Positions 49,158 to 63,200 of a stretch of DNA of 64,000 bases are shown piece after piece (position 1 is the first letter of the stretch; every line of letters starts with the position of its first letter). The position numbers and the translations under genes were made by a program. Origin of the DNA: Dermatemys mawii (taxonomy: Eukaryota; Chordata; Testudines; Dermatemydidae); contig ML677374.1 in NCBI GenBank assembly GCA_007922305.1, forward strand, positions 7,177,619 to 7,241,618, given 5' to 3'. Under the pieces are notes generated by a model, which made no database searches, was not told the DNA's origin, and saw nothing but the letters and a program-made list of their open reading frames with translations.

Positions 49158-52100
49158 GATAGCTTATCAGTACAACCACACACCTATTTGCTGTATACTG
49201 TAAGCCTGAAATCGCCTTTTTGGGATGCCAGTGGCTGTCCTCCTGGGGTTCTGTACAGAGGTGCCAACACATTACTGACCTGAGGAGAGCCTTGACAATT
49301 GGCAGAGAGCCCGAGGGCTGCTCCTGGTTTGCACAAAATAGATTTATCCAGCTACTCTCATCTTTTTCTGTGAAGGCGGCATGGGACACTCTGTTTTTCA
49401 TCCAGTATTGTGTGCTGGGATCTGTAGTTGGGTTGGCCACTTCTCTGCTGGTTCCATAAGATCTGCAGCTGCTAAGGAGGCTGGTTTAAGAGAAGCAGGC
49501 TCCTCTAGAGAGTGTGGCAGTGGAGGGTCAAGTGATGCAATTGACTGATGTAGAATTGTCCTGGGGGTAGAGGGAGAAATGTTCCTTTAATCAATGATTA
49601 ATGTTCCTTTAATCAAACCCAAACACCATATGATTCTTCACCGGCTGATTCCTGCTGTCCCTGCAGCACTTCTGCAGGATGAGTTCAGTCAGAGTTTGAA
49701 AGGGAAGTTTCAAAGTGGGAGTTGCTTGAGAAGAGGCATTTATTTGTTTCCTTTCCCGCGTGTAAGTGGCAATGAAGACATTAACATTCACATGCAGTCA
49801 TCATTGCCTTCTGCCACCTCTGCTGACTTTTATGTTTCACTGCAAGTCCTGAAAATAAAATCCACAGCTCCTGAGCTCATAGAGAAAGCAAATAAGTTCT
49901 CTCCAGATCAGCACGAAATCTGCCAGTGGAGCTCCTCACCTCCCTCCTCATCTCTTCTGCCCCCTGCAAACTTTGTGTCTTCTTTTAAGCTACCCTGTAC
50001 TCCTCTCAATTAACGTACACCAGGACTCCGCTGCCCCTCCAACTTCAAACAGCTCCTGGAAACCTGATAGCTAAGAGCATCCAGACTCTGCTCTGCGTTT
50101 GTTCTCAGCGTTCTGCCAGCCTCCCGGTGCCTGTGGTTTGTTAGCTTTTCAGGGCATGGATTCAGTTCTTTGCATAGTGCATCTTGCTTTGGGTAAAGCA
50201 CCTTGTATGCTGACTTTGACAGATAAATAATAAATTTTCCTGAGAGGCTGTTAATTGGGGAATCCTTGACACAGAGGCCAAGCCTGTCCCGCATGTGGGG
50301 AGATTTTAGATTTTTTTGGGGAGTGGGGGAGATGAAGATCCCAGAAGAAACCCTCTCCCCCAGAAAATGCAAAATAAAAGAAGCCAATTTCAAACTTTCA
50401 GAAGTGCAGACAGCCCTACTCAAGCAGTGGGTTCAATTAGGCTGTGGAATAGCCTCCCCAAGGAAATGGGGTCCAGTGCTCACAGCGTTTAAAACTAAAC
50501 TAGATAAAGCATTAAGAAAGATACAATAGGGGACAGTCCTGGCCGTGGTGACCTAATGGGTCTCTTCTGTGTCTGCATTCTGTGATTCTGTGCAAACAGC
50601 CCCATCAGAACTCCAGAAAGAATTGACCAGTGCAAATGAAAGTGTTAACAGGCAGATAGGCAAGAAATGGGTGAGCAGGAAGGTCCCATGTCACGTTATC
50701 GGAGTGTGGATATAGGGGAAGATAAGAGAAGTAGTGAGCAAGGCACGGCTCATGCATCCAGAATGTGATAAAGGGCTGAGGATGCAGGCTACCCATGTAC
50801 ATAGACTGCTTGTCATCCACATACAGCGCTGATAGTGATGCCTAGGGTGTTGTCAATGTGTTCACATTCATAGGTTCCATTTGCAGCCTGTATGTTCTTC
50901 ACCCATTGCTGAAGCAGACAGATTTGACATGCAAAAGAGTCTGCTGCAATTTGCAGCCTTACAAAGCAATCCAGTGGCAGGTTTAGCACAGAGCAGGTCA
51001 AAGGACTTCTTCGTTAGTGATGTGCCTTCTGCTCTGTAGTGGCCATTCCAACGCTGCAGGGGTCACTTCCGTTTTGTTCTTGAACTTCACCCTCTGGCCC
51101 AATCTAACAGTCAGCAATTACCCCACAGGAGCTTGTTTTTCATCCTCTTTCAACGGTACTGAAATGGATAGAACTTCACTTCATGTTACCCTTAGAGGTT
51201 GCCACACCCAGTCACACCACTTGGCTTATAAAGTCTGGTATCCGGCCTCAGCTCTGACCCTCTGCCTGATGGTTTTAAGGAAGCAAACACCTCCCTTCTC
51301 TTCTCTTCCTCCCCTCCACAAAGGAGCTCTCCTGGGCAGTTATACAGTGCTGCACTTTGTGGACTTGGGTGGGTGTGATTTTACAGAGTTAAGGCATATC
51401 CCTTGCAGCGTTACTAACTCTCACAATATTTGGTGCTTGTCTTAAAGCCCCAGCTCATGGTGTCATTATCTGAGAATCTTGAGTAACAAAACAAAGTGTA
51501 AATGTCCAGCAGAGGAAAGCTTGAAAACGTGACAGCACCGAAAGGCTCAAAAGCTCAATGGCAAATAAAAAGAACCCCAAATTAGTTACTTTTTAAAATT
51601 ATTTTTAAGCCAATCTTGTGATCTTTTGGGGGAAGAGGATGATGGCCGATGTGATTTTTTTGAATCCTTGAGATGAGTCCTCAGTTCCCAGTCAAGTCAG
51701 TGGAAATCAGGGGCACTCACCCCTTGAGGAGCTGGGTTCTTAGAGTTTGCAGAGTGAGCCAGAATGCTGAGATGATTGCTTTCTCACCTCAATGTCTATT
51801 TTCCCTGGTCTGCAGGATTGATGTTCCCAATTGCAGTGGCCCTCCGGTGCACAAACTGTACAGGAACTGGACTCCACCATTATTAGGCAACCTTCCTGAT
51901 GATTTCCTTCGCATCCTACCGCAGCAGATGGACAGTGTGCAGGTGGGAGGAGAGTATGTTCAGCTATATAGCACCTAGGCTCCTTAGGGTGACACGTTCA
52001 AATCCTAGCAGGGCTGATTCTGTCCTTTATCTTTCTGAAGTAGATCCACTGAGCAGTGCATAAATTACCATTTCCAGTGAAAACCTAGTGATGCTGTGAG

Positions 52101-55100
52101 ATTAAATTCATCCCAAAATTTAAGATGTGCCAAAATCAAGTTTTTTACAAACCTGTGGAAATATCACAGTGGAACTTAAAATTCAGCTATCAGCCTTCTC
52201 CTATAGGGTTTACACCCCTAAGTTTGCAGCAGGTGTAGCATTTTACGTATAGACAAACCCTGTGGCTTCCAAGATGCATCATGGCAATTTTCATAGGACT
52301 AGGCGTTTGACTGGGTGTTCTTGATCAAAATTTCCTTTGTCCCCCTCTATTATACAATAAGTTGCAGACTGGCTGGCTGCTGCCCTCCCACCCCAGAAGT
52401 AAGCTTCATTTCAGTGATGCCATATAAATTAGGGCCTTTGTATTTCAGTATCAGTACTTCCTTAGCATGGTCCTAAAACTCTGTAGCTAGGCATCTCACA
52501 GTGTATCAATGTGTGCATCTTGCCAGAGCTGCAATAGGGAGCTGTCTCCTGCAAGAAGCAAGAATGACCACTGAGTTAACTACTCGCAGACCTAAATGCA
52601 AAGCGTATTTCTTCTACTTAGCTTTCCCACAGTATTTTCTCTGCCCACCCAACTCACAAGTATATAAGCAAGCAAATAAACCCATACGTTAAGCTGTTTG
52701 TCCTGTAGGCTAGAAGAGGCGAGACAGGAAGTGCAAAGAAGGAGCTAAATTATAAATTCCCAGCTAGACCGCTAGATTCTTCCCTTCTCTTTTGGCTCCG
52801 AAGGCACATCTGCCATAGTTTCATAAATTATTGCCTTGGAGCTTCATCTTCTCAGACTATATTACCTTTCTGGGAATAGACAGCTGCGTGTTCACTGGGC
52901 TCTGGGGGAAGAGAGGTCCTGGTACCTTTTTCCTTCCTGAGGAATTGTAGGCTATTGCTTTTTATGGCCCTCTGAGACCAGCTACAAATCAGATAAATAT
53001 GGTAGTCAAGGTGAGATTGCTACTGGAATGTTTATCTTCCTTCGCCTTTTGCATGCACAGATACATGCACGAGCGGGGAAATGAGATATAGAGGATGTTA
53101 GGATTTGTCTCAGATAGTGGAATTTGTCAGATGGTAAATTGCATTTTCAGCTGTTAGATGGGGAAAATAAAAGCTGTGCCACTTTGGCTTCCCTCAGTGA
53201 GAGGCTTTGCACTTCTCCCCATGTCAAAGCCAAGTTCAGCCTGGTTTGATATTGATTTAGCCATCAGAAGAACTGTGATGATTAATAATTGCATTTAAAG
53301 TGAGGCTCTGACTATAAAAGTGCTTTCATGGGATTCCAGGTTTATTGTGACTTTCTGATTTCCAGATTACATGTTCTCAGATTCCAAGTTAAAAAGAAAA
53401 ATCACAAACTTTTTCTCCCCAATAGCCAGCCCTGCTGACTCAGGCTGAGATCTGAGAGTCAAGCTGGGTACTTTTCCTTTTGACACATCACTAGCAATAA
53501 AGCCAGACCAAACTGTCTCCTCATTGGCTCCCATGGTGATTGCTTTCAGTAAGTTTGCACATGTAACTTGGTAAACGCTTCTGTTGATGATGTTCAAGAA
53601 GGAAGAGAATCTAGCTCAGTATCCCACAGCTGAGTTGGCTCTTCTGGGCTGGCTGAGAAATATAGCCAAGGGAAAATGTATGCACCATATAGGCAGCATA
53701 TCTGCTGCTGATTTTGCTTGGGAGCCAATATGCTGGGGAAGAGAGTGCCTTTTTCACAGTTGCCTTTCCCAGTAGAGAGATTTTCACTTTATCTAAGATC
53801 AGGGTTGAAGCCCTTTAGTAAGGCTGAAGTACAGATGGGAGGGGAGTACAGCCTGCTGTTGTCCAAACTGTACAGATTCTGTTGATAGATGGGGACCTTT
53901 AATCTTCAGTGTTGATATTCTAGCTCCTTTCACAAGAGCTAAAACCTTGATTCAGCAAAGCACTTATGCTCTAGTGTCATTGAAGCCATTGGGACTTGAT
54001 CATATGTTTATGTGCTTTGTTGAATCCTGGTTTACAGTCACACATATTACATCGTTACTGTGATGAGCTGCTCAGGGTCTTCATTGACTCTTCCTTTATG
54101 TCACACTCTTGTCCAGAGTTCACAAAATTGCCATCAGACTGTGCCGGACGAGGGCAACCAGAGATCCCAGGGCTCGTTGGACCAAGAGAGGAAGTGGAAA
54201 CAGTACCTGGAAGATGAGCGAATTGCGCTCTTCTTACAGAATGAAGAGTTCATGAAGGAGCTCCAGAGGAACCGGGACTTTCTCCTGGCCCTTGAGAGAG
54301 GTGATAAGCCATTTCAGAGACTTCTTTGTATGCTTGTCAGTTCTTGGGCCTCGTTCTCCATTGCCCTACACCTTGTCATCATTTACACCAATGCAAAATG
54401 CAACTATACCACAATTGCAATGTTTTTCACCTACGTTGCACTTACAGTGCATTGGTGTAAATAATCCAAGGGTGCAGTGTTATGAAGACTCAGACCCTTT
54501 GGGAGCTGATGGCATAGGCGCTTTCTGTTCCTGCTAGCCTGGCTTGATAGTCTTACTCATGGGTCTGATAACTCTGCAAAGTCCTTCCATCTTCCCCACC
54601 AGCTAATACCCCTTTCATGACCATTTATGACTATAGAAGCATTGGGTGAAATCCTGGCAAAACTCCCCTTGACTTCAGTGAGGCCACGAATTTCATCCAT
54701 TGTCCTCTGATCCCTCCTCCCACCTCTTCCAAAAGACCTAGACAAAACACTCCATCAGCTGTGATCAGTCTCCAAAGGTTGGGCTTTATCATTACATCCT
54801 TGCCCCCAACCCCAATATTGCTGTTTTGATTATCTCCCTTTTAACCCTCTCTTCCTACAAAAAGGATAATTCTTCTAGTGTTTTGTATATGGTCACCTCA
54901 GTCTTTTAGCATTGTAACCTCTGTCACTGTAAAATACTGGTGGGTTTCCAGAGCTTCTCACCACTTTCTGTCTAGCGTCTCTTGCTAGCTGTTCTCAGCA
55001 GCTTTCCTGACGATGCTACAGGGAGAAGTTCAGTGTTTTTGGTGACTTGAAGTCTCTTGAATGATGAGCCAGCCCCTTGCTACTTCCTCTCTGCACTGTC

Positions 55101-58100
55101 ACTTTAATTCTGAACACGCAGGCTAATATATTCCCATCTGGCTCATCTCATCAATCATGGTATTTGTCACTTACTCACTCTTGGTTTGGGAAAGCTCATC
55201 CTAATGCCTTAATTTAAATGCTCAGCTTCCTGTCCATCACAGCCAGAAAATCAGTTGCTCACTTAAGATTTTCATTTTCTCTCCTTTGCCAGGGTAAGAC
55301 TAGCATTTCCAGCCTGCTTCTCTAATCTCTGTCATTAAAACATGGGTGGTGCATGAAGCTTAGGTGAACGAACACAACACACAGCGTAGCACCTAGATGG
55401 TAAATAAGCGCCAGGTGATACATTTCATTCATTGTGCATCTTAGACGGCCTTGCCTACAGCTCCCCGTTAAATCCATTTCCCCCAGGCCTGCTCCAATGT
55501 TCCGCACCTCTGAGCAGCTGTGGAATTTGGTCAACAGTCTTTGTTTTCAAAAAGCAGTTCAATAGGGAAACATTTCCATCATTCTGTGAATATCTGGGAT
55601 TGCCCCTCAGTGATAGACTAGCCTTATGTGTTGGATGGCCACTGTTACTTCTTCTGAGAGGTTTCAATTGGTGCCTTATACTATTGATTGAATCCATATA
55701 TTAGTGAAGATATGTTCAGTGTATATAACATAAGTAGAGAGAAGTGCACAAGCTGAGTTAACTTGATTGCTGGTACCTCAGGCTTTGTCTTGCCTGATTT
55801 TTTACGGCTGACCTGAACATTGCGGTAACACGGCTTTCTGTACAAAATAGATATGTGTGCGCATGCGCACACACTGTCCAACAGGTCCACCCAGCCTTTG
55901 AAATACTCTTTCTGGAGCAGTGTTCTTCAAGTAAGACTACAGCCCATGGGTTTTGCACCTCTCAAAGATTTTCATACCCACTGTGCTCTAGCTGTCTGAG
56001 CCTTTCAGAGGGACCAATTGTAAAGGAAATGGGATTTCACTTGTTGCTTGACTGCCTTGTACATTGGTTTCGAAGGGGTCTGAGGCACAAAGTTATCACC
56101 AGTTATCTTTATGCTTTTCATGTGCAGAGCGCTAGCATTCAGAGCCTGCGGTAGTGTTGGTGGCTTTCTCTCTTGATTGCTCAAGCATTGTGCAGCCTCA
56201 CTTTTCCTCTGGGCATAGGGAAACAGTGGAGAGAGCATGTGCTATCCAACACAGCAAAAAGACTGTCTGGAAAGCACTTGCCTGTGATTCTTGTGCTATC
56301 ACTTCTTGCCAGCTTGGATCCCACTCCTCGACAGAGCAGCAGACAGCACTTCAGACTGCATTTGCTCACTTTGCTGACAGATGGAACCCAGAACAAAGCA
56401 AACCAGGCTGGGACTGCAGACTTGGAGCAGGCAGCGTTGAGGCTGCCATCCTAGCTTAGCTGCACTGCTTCAAAACAAAATGACACGTTTGGGATCCAGA
56501 TCTCAAATTCCCCCCATAGTTTTAGATTGGGAAAGGGCCGTCAGCCCCAGGGTCTTTATTCAGCCTCACTATAAAGATAGGGGCCTACCTGCAAAATCAA
56601 GATCCAGGGTCAGATATAACATCTCCAGCATTAGAAGGTGTATTGATCTGGGGTAGTGATTTGTTTTTAATCCATATTTTCAGAAGCATGAATATCCTCT
56701 TCTGACGCCATCAGAGATGCATGCAATTAACAGACGAGGATTATTACCCATTTGTTTTTCATCTTTTCCTGATGAGAGTTGTCAGCTTCTGAAAGTAAAA
56801 CCATACAAGTCAATTTCTTTAAGTGTATTTCATCATGCTGGTGACATACCAAGTTTCTGAAAAAGCTCTCACAAATCATACATCATTAAGTCCAATCACA
56901 GCATATGGCAGTTAATTTCAGCTCACGTTATACTTTGGGCCTGATTTTCCAGAGTGCTGACCACCTGCAAGTTCCTATTGACCTCAGATGGAGTCAGGGG
57001 TACTCAGCATTTTTGACGCTCAGGATGCTGTTATTTGAGTTCCTACATGTGGATTTAGATGTCTGCCGCTTAGACACCTAAGTCTGAGCATTTTTCCCTT
57101 AGCTGATTATATTAGTATGGTCACATTTTTGTGCTATTTCTTTTCCATTTAAAAACCGAGCCTCTGGGTGAAGCAGATGCTTGCTCTGTGATTTGGGTTC
57201 ATCTGAGCCCAGCCGGCCCAATGACTTCCTGTTCTTAACAATACTATTGGTGGGTCTCAGTACAACTCCCAGTTAGCCAGGCCTACAGCGTGGTCCCTCC
57301 GGGATGAGGCACATTGGCAGAGCAGTGTGGGGAAGCTGGCTCTACTGCCTTCCATCCTCTGGATGGAGGATTTCAGCATTCTGGGCTGTCAGTTCTGCCA
57401 CCTTCATAAACCATAAAAACAAATTTAAGATTAAGAAAAAAAATTCCCCTGCTCCTGCCCCAGACTCCCTTCCTCATTCCAGACCTTGTTAAATGGAAGC
57501 TGTAAAACACCCTTGGCAGTGAGTACAATATAGTGCCTGGCTAGGTTGAGGAGAATGGAATAAATGATTCAGGGTTCCAGGGCTAATTGAATGTTTTTTG
57601 TTTTTCAGATCGACTGAAGTATGAATCAAAAAAGTCCAAGTCGACCAGTGTTGCTGTCAGTAATGATTTCAGCTGCTTTTCTTCTGTACAGCCAGGTAGT
57701 TTACAAGCCGTGAGTGAGCATATGATCACAGAGATCTCCTAGCAGCTGCTCTCCTATTTCTAAGATTTCTGCCATTGCGTTGTCTGCAGAGGGCCATGCT
57801 GCAGATAGGTCTTCACTGGGGGAAAAAAACCCAACTGTGTTCTAACCCAAATTAGCCAGCTTGTGTTAAAATAGCAGTAAAGAAGTGCCTGCTTGGATAG
57901 CGGGTTGAATTCAGCCCCAGGCTGCTTTATTGGTTTTAAGATGAGCTATTAAAAGTTGAGCCACATTAAAAGCTGAGCTGCTGTATCTTTACTGCTGTTT
58001 TAACCAGAGTGAAGAACACACCTTTTTTGCAGTGGAGACATATCTTCTGACATGAATGGCAGAGGGTGAAAACTTTCCTTTTGGTGGCTAGTGATACCAA

Positions 58101-60191
58101 TCCCTTTCTCCTCTCCAAAACTCCTTAGGTTTGGAGCTGGAAAGGCATTCTCTCCCTTGGGGGGTATCAGCAGGGACATTGCAGGAGACTTCTGATGACT
58201 GTAAAAATAGTATGGTCAGTAGAAGTTAAGGGGGAGATTTTCAGAGGCACAAAGCGCAGGTGGGACAGCCAGTGGGAGTTGAGGCCCTAACTTTTGTCTT
58301 TGCTTGGAAAAATCTCCCCGTTAAGTTAGCTATCCTGCAGCAGAGAATTTCTCTGTTTTCTCTCAGTTGCCAGAACTGCTGGGAATGGGCAAAATGACCC
58401 AGAAAAGGGTGGCACAGCTTTGCTAGCCTCTTTGCTACTTTCCCCTGCCTACATGATACTGTGTTAATAGCGCCTGCCTTGTCACAATCCCTCAGCATTC
58501 ACAAAGCTTAGATTCCAGTCAGGTTGCAGTAAGGAGACAGTAAGATGCAGTTTCCGACTCTGCTCTCTCTTCTGCTTTAGTCCTAGAATCCAGTACATGC
58601 CTTGAGCTTTGATCAAATGAAACTTGGAAACTGTCATTGCTTCTGCATTGGCCCAGGGCTAAGAGAGTCTTCATCATTCTCCATCCTAGTCCTTTTCTCT
58701 CTTGCCATGCATGGCTATGTAGATTTTGCATGGGAGTAGAGGTAGAATGAAGAGAACTATGCTCTAGTTCCCAAGTATAACAAAACATGCCCTTGTCTAG
58801 CCCAGGAGCTGAGGATCACGCCTTGCAGTCATACCAACTATCTGAGTAATCTTGATTAACCTTAGGGACTTTATAGCAGCTGTCCCAAAGGACAGACAGC
58901 ACTGGTGTCTATAAGTGTCTTCATGTTGAACTACAGAGCAGAACACAGTGAATGGAGCTATTCATCGAGGCTTGACGTGACGATTTTGGCTAAGGTTACG
59001 GAATTTCAATTGTGCCCAGATTTGATAAAGGGGGCGGGAAGCACAAGGATTCGATTAACAAGGAGCTGTGACTCACCCAGATCAGTTGCCTGCACTAGTA
59101 CAGCTGAGACTTCTAAACTTTCTCCATTCTTAATTAACTGTGTGTGTCATCATGGTAATGTGAATGATCCTGGAGCATGATCTGATAACCAACTGAAAAA
59201 TAAAAGTAGCCGATTGAGTGGGTTGGAGTCACTTTCTATCAAAGAAGCAAGAGGCTTTTTGTTAAGCAGAGGGCAAGGTTTTTGTTTTGTTTTGTTTGTT
59301 TTTTTAATATGAATAGACATTGATGGAGGGGCCTAATTCTGCAGGGCCTTGTACCTTGTGTAGTCTTTTTGCATCCACTGTGCATAGGAGTGAAAGCTGC
59401 CACATCAGAGTGGTGGCATCAACAGCTGCTCTGCATTCATTCTGCACAGGTAGCAAAATTGTAGAGCACTGGAGATTCAAGCCCACAGGCAGAAATCACC
59501 CGAAGCTCCATTGAAATCAGCAGAGCCGCAACTGTAATATCCAGTCTGTAACCCTTTTAAAGGAAGGGCTATACTGGAAGCACTTGAACGTGGAGGGTCA
59601 CTTCCATCCCAAGAGGCCTAGGTAGCATTGTACCTGCTGATCTCCATCCCATCTCCTGTCCCATCTCTCCCGCCCCTCCCTTGAATCCAGCCCTGTGTGT
59701 ATCCTACCTGGCTTGTCTCATTAGACAGAACAGACTATCCCTTTGTGCACTAGGAACTTCTGGTAATTTCTCCCTGGTCTCCATCTTTTATGTATGCACT
59801 TTTCTTACTCCGTCTTATTCAGCTTAGGACAGAGATGCTTGCCAGCTGCTTTGTGGCGGGGCTGCTGTTTCATTGGAGCTGGAATTGGGTTAATGGTGAT
59901 GGTTCACCTTAGATTCTCTGCACATCCTGCTCCACCCCTACAAATCCCTAGTGACCAGATTTTTGCATTTCAGGTGACATAGTCCCTGTAACCAGCGAGG
60001 CCAGCAGTGCTGTGTCTGAAGATGCGTTATTCAGGGACAAATTGAAACACATGGGAAAATGTGAGTGTGTTTTTAGGTTTCTTATTGGCAGAGGGAAGTC
60101 TGTGTGGCAGTAGGCTGGCAGGCGGAGGAAGTGAAGCTGTGAGGGTTCTTTAGCACTGAATCTAGTGCTAAGGCATTTTTCTGCTAAAACG

Positions 60192-60227
<36 letters not shown>

Positions 60228-63200
60228 ATGCAAAGCACTTTTAGCTGGGAGCTGAGCTTTTGATTAGAAGGGGCTTTAATGCGTTGTGCTGTGTAATGCT
60301 GCACTAAGCCTGGCGAGGATGAACTGGGAGTATCAAACAGGGAAATCCAAATTGCACTAATCCATCTCCAAAGCCTGGAGCAGATTGAGGTTTGATTTCC
60401 ATTTGTCTTCTGTGATCCTGGACTTCTGGGTCGTCTTCCCCACATTCTGGACCCATCCATGCTTTCCTTCTGCCCTGGATACAGCCCTGGTCAGAGATGG
60501 ACCAACCTCCCCTGTGCCAATTGTTTCAAACTTATGAGAGAGCTTGGTTTTGAGGAAGCTGCCACGATAGTAATGCTGAATGGGAGATGCGTGTCTGACT
60601 CCTGGTCTCCTGCCTGTCCAGTGAATGTCTAGCGTTGCATTCTGGGTAACCTCAGCAGTGTTGTTGATGGGCTTCACAGGAAGCCCCCAACCACCACACG
60701 AGCCATGCTAGGCTCATTGCCCTGTTTCTCTCCCAGGCTCGCCTTGGTGCAGCCAGGTGCCAGGAATGCCCTTTACATCCCGAGTCACAGGCCTTTTCTG
60801 GACACGTTCCTCCCACAGTGCCAACAGGAAGAGCGTTAATAAAAAAAAGCAAAAATTCAAGATGTTCCTTTCTCTGAGCTTCCCAGCATATTAATATTAT
60901 TTGCCTTCCCATAGTACCTGGGCGCCCCAGTCACAGACCAGACCTCCACTGTGCTGAGTGCTTATACAAATACAGAACAAAGGGACAGTCCCAGCCCCAA
61001 AAAGCGTCCACTCTACCCCTTCTTTCCATGTTTCTCCCCCCTCGCCCGACACTAAGCTCATGGAGGCAGGGACTGTAATGTACAGCACTCAGGACTTTGT
61101 CAGCACTTTGTCAGCACTTTTTCAACCCCGTCTATCTAGGCTGGGGATGATGCCAGATCTTCAGCAAACAAGTGGGTTAAAACAGTAAAGGAGGCCATGT
61201 TCTAGGCTCCATCGCTCATGAAGACAGTCCCTGTGATGTGGGGTGTAGCAGCACTGCTCCCAGAATGAGTTTGTTCTTCAAGTAGAATTGATTTTTTTTT
61301 CTTCCCACCCCACCCCCGATGATGACAGATTTTCTCTGCCACTTGTAGGCAGATCAGTTAGGTGTCTCCTCCAGTAGACAGAGGCGATGGAGTGGGGTTT
61401 TGCCATATATAGGCGCTGAAACTGGCTGCCCTGACATCAGATCTGGCATGCTCCTTCATGCTGCAAGCCTGTGTGTATGCCTGTCTTCGCTGTATGTACT
61501 GTCGTACATGACTCCGTGCTCTGGATTGGATTGGGCTTCCTAGGAATAGAAGCAAATCCTTTCTAGCTTCTGTTTAAATAATAAAATAGAAGGTAGAGAA
61601 GGAGGGGTTAATAGAAATTCTTCCCACTTTTGTTCTTTCTTTCCAGCAAGCCACAGGCTACTCTCCTGTTGTAAAATAAATTGGACACCTCACAGTTTGA
61701 CTGACTCATGGCTACAGTTTATTTGAGATTTGTTAGTGTGGGGGCGAGGGGAGAAAGGGAATTTGGCTTAGTCATGGATGAAGAATGTCATGGAAATCAC
61801 AATCAAAAAGTCTGAATAGTCAGACCTTTTGTGTAGTCAATTGAATCCTTCCTGCAGGGATCAAATTATATTCTTTCTGATCACTGAAACTAGTACCAGT
61901 GCCTGGAAAGGTTTATCGGTCCTTGGTTTCCTAAGGCTAAGCAGTAAGGCATTGTGCAGTCTGCATTCAAGTAGGCAAATTCATCTTGGTTTAGTCGTCT
62001 CCTGCCCTGCAGCATGTAGAGGGTGAATCAAAGCCCCATCATCCCAAATGGATGGCATGGGAACTTGGCACCTATCATACTTGTTGTTTGCTATCCACTT
62101 TTGATGGCTGGTTAAGAGCAAGCCATTTACCGGAATGTTTCCTTTCAGCTACACGCAAGAAGCTTTTTGAACTTGCCAGGGCTTTCTCAGAGAAGACCAA
62201 GATGAAGAAGTCAAAAAGAAAACACTTATTGAAGCATCAGGTGTATCCTTTCAGCATGTGACGCTGTCCTCCCACTGCTTCGTCACACTGAGCTTCCCAA
62301 GGACAGGTCTCAGTTCCCACAACTTGGAACAAAACTCTGCTGCAGAGGGCTTGAATGAGGCCTATGCTGGAGTTCTCCACCTTAGGGTAATGAAAAGGGT
62401 TAGGGGGACACAACCATCCTGACCATCCCATATTTCTCAATGGGGGGGTTAACAGTATGGGTGAGAGGAGGATCCTGGAGGGAGCATCCTGGCATGGGGA
62501 AGAGGTTTCTTGATATAGACAAGGTGGAGAATCACTGGTCCGTGAACCACTTAAATCTCACTTAAGCCCTGAAATTAGGGCAAAGATTTGTGCATTGGAA
62601 GGGAGCTATAGCTCAGGGAGAAAATGATGTCAGTAACCAAAAGGCACATTTGCAACCCTCATGATCCAAGCCACAGTGAACATTCACGGCTCATCGTGTA
62701 TGCAGGTTTGGATCCAGCTCTGAACTCCCCTGAAGTCTTGGTGCATTTGGAGCTGATATTCTGGTTTGAGCCCAGCTAAGATGATTCACTTGTTGCTGAA
62801 GCCCCCTTGAAACTGTATTTTGTGGGGAAAGTTTCTCTAGTGGCATGTTAATTTCAAAAGCACACGTGCTAAATAATTATCATGCCAGTCCTAGAACACT
62901 GCTCAATACCAATGATACAAGAGAAAAAGTGCTGGTGACTCATCCATCAGCTCTTCCTCCTCGTCTTTTCCATTTTCATTTAGCTGGCACATGGATAGAG
63001 ACCAAGAGGTAAAAGGGCTTTGTTATACCCTGACTCCTCTCCTTAGGGTGGCTGCGTTAATACTCTCCAAAGTATGTTGCCTTGTTACCTGAGTGCCACT
63101 GTCATGGCCTCCCTGTTCTGCTATGACCTGGATCTCATGGCAGATAGCAGCGGAATACAACGGGAAACATACCTGGGAACCACCCGCAACCCTTGGAGTC

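Noticed and set aside
48779..49440. Two minus-strand frames of 116-134 codons with IYIYIY and THTHTH runs
   Set aside because: They come from the GT/TA microsatellite and an antisense CR1.
59948..60460. 170-codon minus-strand frame
   Set aside because: It is antisense to CUEDC1 exon 6 and passes through the (TG)17 tract.
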